From contig OW203769.1 in assembly GCA_934045905.1 (NCBI GenBank), positions 17,515,705-17,579,704 of the forward strand: a stretch of 64,000 nt of DNA, in the 5' to 3' direction. Below, piece after piece: positions 11,895 to 21,700 of the stretch. This DNA comes from Leuctra nigra (taxonomy: Eukaryota; Arthropoda; Insecta; Plecoptera; Leuctridae). The notes beneath the pieces were generated by a model. The model had not been told where the DNA came from, searched no databases, and saw only the letters and a list, made by a program, of their open reading frames with translations. Made by a program: the position numbers and the translations under genes. Position 1 is the first letter of the stretch. Each line of letters opens with the position of its first letter.

Positions 11895-14800
11895 GTGGGT
11901 GACGTCGGGGGATGGAAATTAGGTTCAAACTCTTCATCGATTTTAATTAAGAGTGCGAGCGGCCATTTTTTAAGATAAAGACCGTCTTACAGATTACTAG
12001 AAAATTAAAAGTGGAAAATTAAAAAACAGAACCGTTTTACAGATCAACTTAAAATTTTGTTTGGCTATTTGGACCAACATTTAAGGGGTTTTTGAACAAT
12101 TTTCAGACAAATCAGTTAAAAGTTAAACGTAATTGACATTTTACTTGAATTCTATTCTTGTTTTGAAGTATTTTTTAATGTATCCAAGTTCTTCGGTTAT
12201 GTCAATAAATTCAAGCGTTTTTGACATTCTATTGGCATTCTATGATTGTTTTGAAGTAGTTTTTAATGTATCCAAGTTCATCGGTGATGTCAATAACTTC
12301 AAGCGTTTTTGACATTCTATGGCATTCTATGCTTGTTTTTAAGTAGTTTTTAATGTATCCGAGTTCTTCGGTTACCTATGTCAATAAATTCAAGCGTTTT
12401 TGACAATCTATTGGTATTCTATGCTTGTATTGAAGTATTTTTGAAGTATCCAAAGATATTTCATAGATGTTGATCTTTGTTCGTCGGTGATGCTCTGGTG
12501 GATTGCTGCAGAGGCTCTGGAAAACCACAGGATTTCAAACTGCTCCTTCAACGAATTGAATTTGATTCTTGAAAGGGAGTTCCAATGCTTGTAGAGCAGA
12601 AACTTTCCCACCCATATCAATTCGCATGCAATACGAAGGCTCGCTTATCAACGCGTTACACAGAGCGTTTTCCTCGTTAATCTTGGTCTTGTCCTCCAGA
12701 CGGCGCCATGGAGTTCCAGTTCGGCGAGGGGCGGGAGTGCGTCAACTGCGGCGCCATCTCGACGCCGCTGTGGCGCCGCGACGGCACCGGCCACTACCTG
12801 TGCAACGCGTGCGGCCTCTATCACAAGATGAACGGCATGAACAGGCCGCTCATCAAGCCGTCCAAGCGACTGGTGAGTCTGTCGTCGTCAGAGTCCTCTT
12901 GTTACGAGAACATGAGCGCTTTCCCTGCCCTCAATGTGGCTCGCGGCAAGGCATAGGGCGTCGTGGTATTTTACGAGTTCTAATGTGTAGATTGTGAGGT
13001 GCCCGTCCAGGAATTAAAAAAGGGTGTTGATTTTACGCACTCTAAAGAGATAAATAAATGATATAAAGATATAAATGATGTCCCGGTCCAGGAGATTAGA
13101 AGAGGGTGGTGATTTTACCTGCTCTAAAGAGAGAAAATGAAGTCCCGATTAAATAATTATTAGAGGTTGGTGATTTAACATGCTATTGTGTTACATAATG
13201 AGGTCTCCGTCCAGGAATAATCAGAGGTTAGTGATTTTATCTGCACTCATGTCCGTGTTATTGAGGTCCCCGACCAGGAAAATTAAGAGGATGGTGAATT
13301 AATGTGCCCTAATATGTGATATCGATGTACCCGTTCAGGAATACAAAGAGGGTGTTGTTTATATCTGCCCTATTATAAGTAATTGAGGTCCCCGTTCAGG
13401 AGTTATAAGAGGGTGGTGATTTGATGCGCCCTAATTTGTGATATCGAGGTCCCCGTTCAGGAATACTAAGAGGATGTTCATTTTATGCCCTATGAAAAGT
13501 AATTGTGGTTCCCGTCCAGGAGTTATAGGAGGGTGGTGATTTGATGCGCCCTAATTTGTGATTTCGATGTCCCCGTCCAGGAATACTAAGAGAATGTTGA
13601 TTCTATCTGCTCTATTATAAGTAATTGAGGTCCCCGTCCAGGAGTTATAGGAGGGTGGTGAATATTATGCTCTATCATGATATAAAGAGAGAAAATGAGG
13701 TCCCCGACAAGGAATTCCTTGACCTATTATCAGTAGTTTGCCCTGAATGATGAAGTCCTCGTCATGTGAGCGGTCCCCGTCAGCGAGTGACGAGAGTGTT
13801 GTGTTGCAGACGGCGAACCGACGTCTGGGACTGTGCTGCACGAACTGCGGCACGCGCACGACGACGCTGTGGAGGCGCAACAACGACGGCGAGCCCGTGT
13901 GCAACGCGTGCGGCCTCTACTTCAAGCTGCACGGCGTCAACAGGCCGCTGGCCATGCGCAAGGACGGCATCCAGACGAGGAAGAGGAAGCCGAAGAAGCC
14001 GGACAAGGCGGCGGCGGGGGGAGAGGAGGGCGGCGTCACCAATGTCCAGGGTGAGTCCATCTCGCGACAGCACATTGGACTGATCAGCGGTGCGATCACA
14101 TAAAGTGAGAACTTTCCTGTCACGTTGACAAGACCCTAGAAGACCGTGATTAACATTGAGATGAGAAGCTTGTCACAGTGACAAGAAAGTTCTCATTTTA
14201 TGTGATCGCACCCCTCAAATTAGTTAAATCTTCATATATCCAAGTTATATAGGAAGTTTGTCTTATCTCACGCGATTACTAGCAAAACGCTCTGTGCAAC
14301 GCGTTGATGAGCGAGCCTTCGTATTGCATGCGAATTGATGAGTTTGCAAGTTTCTGCTCTACAGACCTTGGAATAAAAATGCGTAAAAGAAGCAGTGATT
14401 AAATATCTGACACTTCCTTCGAGAAATTTGACAAATATTTCCAAACACGATATCCGTAAAATAGTCTGAGAATTAATAAAAAAAAAGTAAAACCCTAAAA
14501 TGTTGGTCTCGCGATGAACTTGCAAAATTAGAAGTTAATCGGTCAAAAAGTTCCAGGTTTAATTTTCAAACTTCACATGATCATTTTCAAAAAGCTATAC
14601 ACAAGACCGCTCAGATTACGTATACAACACAACACATACGTACAACATTTAGATCGATTGGGTGAACCGTTCGGACACTCAGGCCAAAAAAACATAGAAA
14701 GTGCCACAAGAAAATCGGTGAAATGCCATAGTGAAAATCGCGCTACGCTCGCTCAATGACTTTGGAGCATACGTCCGAGGACATTTGGTTCGAGGTGCTG

Positions 14801-15194
14801 CACATTACCGGTGCTCGCTTATCAACGCGCTCAAGTGTCAGTCTAACAACTCCTCTCGTCCACAGAGAAGAAGTCCAGCCCGGAGGTCGACGCGGTCCCC
14901 AACACCAACAACCTCCACCTCAGCGACCGTCCCTACCTGGGCACAACGCCCCTGGTGACCCCGATCAAGACCGAGCCAGCGGACAAGAACGGCCACCATC
15001 CTCACTACCACCCCCACCACCACTACACCCCCGACAAGGTGATGAACGGCTACAACCCGGGGTATCATCACCATCATCATCACCAGCAGCCGACGCGCAC
15101 CCAGTTCCAGCCCTTCGCCGCGCAGCAGAATAGCTATGTGGGCAACCATCATGGGAACATGGCGGTGGCGGCCAAGCTCATGGCTACGTCGTAG
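11591..15194 (+). CDS. pnr: Pannier-type GATA transcription factor, four coding exons
   Basis: Exons are 11591-11894, 12700-12872, 13810-14050 and 14866-15194. All introns are GT/AG and the phases chain without conflict to a 348-residue protein ending TAG. Two class IV zinc fingers are visible: C115-x2-C118-x17-C136-x2-C139 and C169-x2-C172-x17-C190-x2-C193, followed by a basic RKRKPKK tail. The N-terminus (MFHN, then [10 protein letters not shown] and WRAYD) resembles insect Pannier rather than Serpent or GATAe. In the family, Pannier binds WGATAR DNA in the nucleus, interacts with FOG/U-shaped through the first finger, and patterns dorsal epidermis and heart. The C-terminal exon is rich in His, Gln and Pro. 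An in-frame TGA at 11570 in the same exon supports the chosen ATG. Shorter than Drosophila Pannier, so 5' alternative exons may lie outside what I can see. Family is very sure; orthology to pannier is fairly sure. Confidence 0.9.
12148..12465. repeat. Four tandem copies of an ~88-bp unit in pannier intron 1
   Basis: The segments TTAATGTATCCAAGTTCTTC and TTCAAGCGTTTTTGACATTC recur about every 88 bases, with a TTCTAT(G)CTTG spacer. The last copy is the most diverged. Confidence 0.75.
12578..12677 (-). repeat. 5' end fragment of repeat family A, next to the pannier exon 2 acceptor
   Basis: Read on the minus strand it matches the family A start: GAAAACGCTCTGTGTAACGC, then GTTGATAAGCGAGCCTTCGT and a diverged CTGCTCTACA block. 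It ends 22 bases before the exon 2 start and so contributes to the acceptor region. Confidence 0.7.
12700..12872 (+). CDS. pnr: pannier coding exon 2 (N-terminal GATA finger)
   Basis: Acceptor GTCCTCCAG at 12691-12699, donor GTGAGT at 12873; enters phase 1, leaves phase 0. Encodes the N finger with the [18 protein letters not shown] core. The intron position between the two fingers (after KRL) is the usual one in GATA genes. Confidence 0.95.
12990..13790. repeat. ~60-bp minisatellite in the intron between the two GATA fingers
   Basis: A unit with CCCCGTCCAGGA followed by AAGAGGGTGGTGATTTTA recurs about every 59-61 bases, clearest from 13260 to 13700. Two variants alternate (one with GAATACTAAGAG, one with GAGTTATAGGAG), giving a ~120-bp higher-order period. 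A diverged unit runs up to the exon 3 acceptor. Confidence 0.85.
13810..14050 (+). CDS. pnr: pannier coding exon 3 (C-terminal GATA finger)
   Basis: Acceptor GTGTTGCAG, donor GTGAGT at 14051; phase 0 in, phase 1 out. Encodes the DNA-binding C finger with [19 protein letters not shown], then the basic tail ([12 protein letters not shown]). Confidence 0.95.
14089..14212. mobile_element. Short hairpin MITE in pannier intron 3
   Basis: Arms of about 43 bases: GGTGCGATCACATAAAGTGA on the left, mirrored by TGTGATCGCACC on the right. It begins 38 bases after the exon 3 donor. A short target duplication is not obvious. Confidence 0.7.
14279..14757 (+). mobile_element. Family A repeat copy in pannier intron 3
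   Basis: Starts with CTAGCAAAACGCTCTGTGCA, followed by the GCGTTGATGAGCGAGCC block, and ends with CGCTACGCTCGCTCAAT. It has the family layout (CTGCTCTACAG block near the start, AAAAAACA..AGTGCCA block near the end). It fills most of the intron, ending 108 bases before exon 4. Confidence 0.75.
14866..15194 (+). CDS. pnr: pannier coding exon 4 (C-terminal region)
   Basis: Acceptor CGTCCACAG at 14865, stop TAG 15192-15194. Encodes [22 protein letters not shown] and several His-rich runs, typical of a low-complexity transactivation tail. It is joined by phase only, but the reading frame is open and ends cleanly. Confidence 0.85.
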
Positions 15195-18100
15195 GGCGGG
15201 AAGAAAGTGTTCGAAAACTTTGAGATTCAAAACACAACTGCACTCATGCACTGTATGGTGGCACTGCCTAGTGGACAAAGAGTGAACTAACTTTCAAAAA
15301 TGCAGTGTTGCATAATGGAATGAAATTGTATTTTTACGTAATGGCAATATTTAACTTTGATGTGGTACAACCCGACATTTTGATTGACAATCAAGTAGAT
15401 TTCTGTTTGTTCCAAAGTGGGAAGCTGTAAAAACTTTTGCTATTGTAATATTAGCTTGAAATAGGTTCTATTTGCGCATTTCACCAAGTCTGTACATGTA
15501 CTATACCTGGGTTAAAAAAGCTTAAACCATTTATTTTACTGAGTAATAGAGAAACATTTTACATCTTTCCGTGCTTACAGCTATAAAACAAGATTACATT
15601 TTTTAATTTCAGATTGTTGTTCCAGATATGAAAATTTTACAGATCTGGAAAATCAAACTGCAAGGGATATTTTTTAGAACCCACTCATATAATATTTGAA
15701 GTAATTGTATATAAAGCACTGCTATAACAATACACATCGTCCGTTTACTACGAGTACATTTAGATGTGAAGTCTGCAGTATTATTTGACGAATTGTCGGA
15801 AATCGAATGATTACCTATATGTCTTTTTTTCTCAATAGAACTGCTTTGTAAATTATCATTCACCACAAATTTTACTACACACATTGTACTTCAAACCATT
15901 TGTAAATGAACGCGATTTCTGAACTCACAACAATCGTTTGCGTCGTTTTGTAGTCACTAAATATGCAACTAGTTACTAAATGAGTGAAAGGTTCTTTATT
16001 AAATGTCGGATCACCACATAATTTTTAGTACTAGTAGTTTTTATAAACAAATTGTATAAATCATACATTTCTTGAATTCATTTAATAATTTCATATTTAC
16101 TGCAAGTGATGAACAAGTCAAAATTGTAGATGCAATATTTTAGATGATGAAATTTGTTCATTGGTAATTTTGCTAACAATTCGGAGTGCAGAGTTGGAAG
16201 TGACAACATGTAAGTAATTGCTTGATGAAGTATGATTTTAGTAACTGCCGACCTTTACGTTAAAACCTGTAATGTCCATTACAATGCAATGAAGAAGTAA
16301 TTGTGGATTTGAGCTTGACAGAAAGATTGATTACTGGACTACTTTCACTCACTCGATATCAAACCGTTTCCTTGTTATTTCTTCATTCATCATTCCGCTG
16401 ACGCAAATGTCTCTAATACCAAGAAATAAATTCCAGAACTGTCAAACATTTCATCAGAATTGTATTAGGGAGTCAGGCCTATTGGGGAAGTAACTTTCAA
16501 AATGAACGTTTTCCCTTTTGAATGACATTTTATTAGTATTATTACATTCACTAACCACCGGTTCATGTATATTGAACCAGTGAAAGTTCAGTATACGCAA
16601 CACTATTCACACAGTTTGTTCCTCTTTTACAATTTAGTCCATTTTAAAATAGGTAATAGCTTTGTAAATGTAATAGTACTTAAATACCACGATATATTAT
16701 ACAAATTGAACTATTTAAAACATGTCGTGATAAAAAAATCTTTTGCCATCTTTTATATTTCTTAGCACATTAAAGGGCAATTTCAGCTGACGTCACATGA
16801 CCAAAATCTAACTGGGGGACAGATAATTTCAGTAGTAATCATTATCTTTTTTGATATTATTTCCGTGTCTTTTGTTATATTGTCTTTTCTTTCACAACAC
16901 TGTTTAAAATACGATTAAACTATTGAAAAGTTGCCTATCAACCAGCAAAATAAACTAGATTGAGGTCTGTTGCCATAGCAACGCAAGGCGATGCAACTAC
17001 CCTATTGATACAGCCTACGTATCTTAAAATTTTCAGTGTGTTTCGTACATTTGATTAAAAATTTAGAAACAATCTTATACAAAGTTCAATTATCGATTAG
17101 GATGAACCAAATTTTAATGTTTTCTTCTGACATGGAAATTCCCCAATATTAGAAAGAGAAACACGACGTCATGTTATAAAAACATCAATTGGAAACAAAA
17201 TTTGTCGATGTCAATGTGTTCAAATGTGCCGATAATGATTACACATGATGCAGCTCCTACCTACATTGGAGTTATGAGTAGTATAAGTAGCTTTATTTTT
17301 GTATCTTCTTTAATGACTGTCACAGATCTATGTCACTAGCCCTAGACATTGACTGTCACTTTTCACTACACAAATTCCTATACTCTCTAATCGTGTTCTA
17401 TTCTATTTTAATGTGGATGTAGGAAATGTGACAACACTGTCAATATATTATTGTGCTAATAATTATTCATTAGCTCAGAATCCAAAGATCACATTTTGTG
17501 ATCAGGGAGTGCGATTCTTGCACAAAATTCCATGCACTTCTAGCATACTAATCTATTTTATATACCTTATTTGATATTTTTTTTCTGAAAATCGAAACAT
17601 AAAGTACCATTGATGTTTTTCGTATCTAGATACAATTTGAACTACGAGGAAGGGCAAAACTATCAATATAAAAAAGCTCCAATTCTTGGGGGTTCGTTTT
17701 ATCATTGTTTTAGTTATAACCATGTTTTAACCAATCAGACGCCAGATATCAAAGGTAAAAGGTATAAATACCACAATTAATGGACCCTGTTACTGTAGAT
17801 TCTATTCCCCTTCTCTAATTGTAAAAATAACAGATAACAACATTATAAAAAAGTATCCAAGTTTCGCAATAAAAACAAATGAATACTCTGGTACAGTAAA
17901 TTGCATTTTGGCGGAAAAATATTTTTTCAACCAATCAAAACTTTTAATTTGCTCGACCCCAAGAGGAAACGGAAACACAAAACACCTTCCTTTTGGTTAG
18001 CAAAACCAGCTTTCTCACAAAAAAGCCCTGTCGTAGTGTACTGTACTGTCGTACTGTATTTAGTAGTGTCAGTGAATGTTGTTTAGTAACTGACAGAAAT

Positions 18101-18380
18101 AAGATGTAATTATGTACAAATCTCATATTCGATTATTAAATAAATAAATAAATGTGTAGTTAGTGCTGTGAAAACTATCATGTACTATCAATAAAATTGT
18201 CGTACTACATCACACATTCGCGTCTTATTATTGCTATAATGACCTTAGAAAAAATATATTCAAGTTTATGATAAAAATACATAATTTTTCAGATATTTAC
18301 ATGAGATTTATGTGTGGTAAAAGCTCAGTCAATCAGGTTCCCAGTGTGGACTTTCGTACCTCAACCTCCAAAAATGGAGC
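15195..18380. other. pannier 3' untranslated region and intergenic sequence
   Basis: AT-rich with no supported coding region. AATAAA at 16425-16430 is a candidate pannier polyadenylation signal. A perfect X-box-like palindrome lies at 16969-16982 (listed separately). A block at 17783-17820 (ATGGACCCTGTTACTGTAG, CTATTCCCCTTCT) recurs near 27130 and, inverted, near 27190-27230, so it belongs to another repeat. Confidence 0.5.
16969..16982 (+). promoter_or_regulatory. Second X-box-like palindrome 1.57 kb upstream of CFAP300
   Basis: GTTGCCATAGCAAC is a perfect X-box match between pannier and CFAP300. It could be distal for CFAP300 or chance; it is far from the start. Confidence 0.4.
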
Positions 18381-18493
18381 CTTTTTATGTGGATTAATTT
18401 AATTATCTCTCGTGGAGCAGTATCTCTCCACTGCCATCTCGATTCTATGCAACACAATGAGAGTGGACGTTCAGAAGGCTGTGGCGGAGCTGG

Positions 18494-18507
18494 GTTGTCA
18501 TGGCAAC
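18494..18507 (+). promoter_or_regulatory. X-box (RFX-binding palindrome) upstream of CFAP300
   Basis: GTTGTCATGGCAAC is a full match to the X-box consensus GTHNYY-AT-RRNAAC and lies 44 bases before the CFAP300 ATG. RFX factors control ciliary genes from X-boxes close to the start in flies and worms. Confidence 0.7.
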
Positions 18508-18551
18508 ATCAACACAACTATTGTTTAGTCGATTACGTCGCCGGCTTGGCA

Positions 18552-18718
18552 ATGGAAATCGAGAACGTGGAGATGGCAACATTTTCCGAGACGAATTCCA
18601 ACATTGACCACGAGTTGTTGTACCATGATAAACCAGTGAAGACGCATCGGTTTGTCCGACTCGATGCCGCCTACAACTTCTTTGGCAATCGAGAGATACA
18701 GAACATGCTGATGAAGTG
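18552..18718 (+). CDS. CFAP300: CFAP300 exon 1
   Basis: ATG 18552, donor GTGAGT at 18719, phase 2 exit (TG|G gives Trp56). Carries THRFVRLDAAYNFFGNREIQ, the N-terminal family block. Confidence 0.85.
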
Positions 18719-21700
18719 GTGAGTATTCTGTGCAGAGAGCAAGGTAGTACGTTCCACTTGGTAAACACAAGAATTGCATTACTAATCTAGTGGAGCGGTC
18801 GCTCCACCCAGCCAAGTCGTACTATACACTCACAGTCACTCAACATACCGTAAATGCCTAATAAACTGAGGAGCAGACCAAACACTTTTACTGTAAGCAA
18901 CAACATGGCATTTTCGGCCTACTGGATCTTAAAATTGGAAAATCTCACATTGTTGTGAAATGTCTTAATTTCGAGCTATGGCCCACCCCACTACATATAC
19001 CAAATTTGGGAACAATAGGTTATGCCATTTGCGCGCTAGAGGACCGAGAAAACAGTGAAATTACACCACTTTCTGATTCTGAAGATGATTCTGATGATAT
19101 CAGGAAACCCTGTTGACAGCGCCACAGCCTAAACGGCTAAACCGATCGACCTGAAACTTTTACCACATATGCACTTTTGGCGTCTGATGATACCTTGCCT
19201 CTTGTGATTTTTTGTGCCGCCATTTTTAAACCGGAAGTGACGTCATAACTCAAAAACGTCTGGACCGATTAGAACGAAATTAGCGCCATTCGATTTAGAT
19301 GGTCATCTATATGAAGTATCAATAAAAAAATATTATTTTCTTATTTTCTAAACCGGAAGTGACGTCATAAATACGCAATATTTAACTTATTTCAACAAAT
19401 TATACTTAAAATACGTACATAATTAACTTACATTGTAACATAGACAATACAATTGAAGGGCTCGGGGGTAAATAATGGTAAGTGACATATTTGAAATTTT
19501 CCAGGAGAGCAAATTGAAATTTCAAAAGGCTCCATAAATACTGAAAAATTATGTATGATGAATAAGGATAATCTAGGACGATTCTTTTATGTTTAATGTG
19601 TATATTAATGCAATATCAATGACAAAAATAATTTTATTTAACCACAGAAAAAATTAAAATTGACAGTCTAATTTGTAGTTACCATTATTTACACCAATTT
19701 AGCATATCAATTTCGGCACATTTGCTAAATAATACTTTCGTTTTGAAGTATTTTAAGTAATTTACTGCCCTAATTATAAATCTCAATTAGATTTTTAAAT
19801 ATTGAATTGAAAAACATGAAAATTATAATGTAAGAGAAAAAGTTAGGTTAGGATACTGTAACAGTTTAAAAAACTATTACCTACCTAACATCTATTCCAC
19901 CTATTGGGTTTTGTATTTTCCCACTCTTTTACTGTTAGTTATCTGTTCGGCCGTGGGACAGCGCCACTGCTCGGTCAAGTAGCATGGTCCGACCTTGTAG
20001 GTTTTGATGCGAGCTGTCATTCTGACGTTGTACAGGTAACTTTCCATTACCGGATGTAATGTAAGGGATGATATTTTGTCTTGCTCGTAAATCATGTAAC
20101 TTCCCTCGATGTCTTTTCGTGTCGTCTACCGAGGGGTTTGGACGTGAACTCCGCGAGCCAGGGTAAACCGGGAAGCATGGTAAAGTAGATTCACATACGG
20201 CTCACGCCTTTCAGTTTTAGTCTATGAATGTTTTCTTAGACTTTCATTTGTGTTTTTGCTAAGAAGTCTTGCCCTTAGTCTATTTGTAGAGCCAAGCTGG
20301 TTTCGTTCATTCGATTCAGTTTGTGAGTTTGTGGCGTTTGATTGTCTTGCTTGCTACCGACGTTTTGCCAACCTCGTGGTTTTCTTGAGGGGCGTTCTCT
20401 GATCAAGACGTCCTGTTCGTTCCCTTTGGTTTTCGTCTCGGATAGACCATTATTCTGTTTAGATCTGTATTTCGAAATTCCATTATTATACAGCTATTTT
20501 ATGCTTTCCACAATTTGAGTACGTATGAGAAAGGTATAGAAGGTACCAGAGTAAATGTGCACGGAGGTTCTCGAACCAAAGTGTTAGCCTATTTTGACTC
20601 TAGTGTTTAGTAATCTGTCGAGGAGGCTCTCGAGGTAAGTGTTGGCATTGCCACACTGTATTATTTAATTATTTACTTTTCTTTCTTGTTCAATCTAGTA
20701 ACTTCATGGGCCGGAGGCCATTTGCATTTTTCTACTCAAACCATGTGCTATTTATTTTATGCCTGTTCAGTTCAGTAACTCTTTTGAGTTGATGGTTTTG
20801 TATAATAAAACCACCTGTGTGGATTATTTCTTTTGTAATTCTGAGTATTGAGTTGTACTGAGTAACCACTGCCGAACATCTTTGTAGTCTCCTAGTTCCT
20901 ACTCTGTTTAATTAATTGTTTTTCTATGTTCAAACCCATCGACCTATCTATGTCTGAGCTAGCCACTAGGCAAAGACACACCACGACCTGCTCGTGGTGT
21001 TAAGGTGGACGCTGTCAGCGGCCGAGGTTACTGACGCGGCTACAATACAACTGTAGTTACCATGTTTTACATGAACTGCAATGATTTCTATTAGCAATTT
21101 TCATACCTCATCTGTTGATTTAACATCACGATTTTCATCACTTTGAAGACTTTCAGCATAATCAGAATCTTCTACAGAATCATCTAAGTCATCAACATCT
21201 TCCTCTTCAAGTATATTTTCAATAAAATCATCAGATATATAGTGGCATCTCCGAATTGGAGACGTTTGCGAGCAGCCATTTTGAATGCACTTACCATTAT
21301 TTACATCAACCGAGTTGAAAACTGTAAAACTACAAGGGTGCATAGTGGCGACACCTATTGCGGGAAAGTTGAATTTGTGTGTTATATGCATGGGCGCTGT
21401 ACTTGCCATTATTTACATGATAAAATATGCATTTCTCAAAATATGTCACTTACCATTATTTACACCCGAGCCCTTCAATTTATATATTCAAGGTAGCAGT
21501 GTTCTCGGCCGCCATTCCTGAAACCGGAAGTGACGTCATATATCTAAAACGCCTGTACCGATTGCAACTGAACTAGCTCCTGCGTATTCATTCTGCTATT
21601 TATTTGAAAAATCAATTGTGAAAAATGAATAAATAAATTAATGGTACCGGAAATGGCGGCAGGAACCACTAAATGAAACCGGAAGTGACGTCATATATTA

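Noticed and set aside
11468..11922. Overlapping open frames on both strands across pannier exon 1
   Set aside because: GC-rich shadows of the coding frame; the 11591 frame alone chains to the GATA fingers.
13766..14083. Arg-rich frames overlapping the second GATA finger exon
   Set aside because: Frame shadows of a GC-rich exon.
20095..21050. Solo LTR inside the TIR element at 19453
   Set aside because: Composition and TG..CA-like ends suggest one, but no consistent duplication could be found.
21101..21409. Minus-strand acidic frame as a gene
   Set aside because: It begins in terminal-repeat sequence of a TIR element and lacks any catalytic domain; noted only as a possible transposase remnant.
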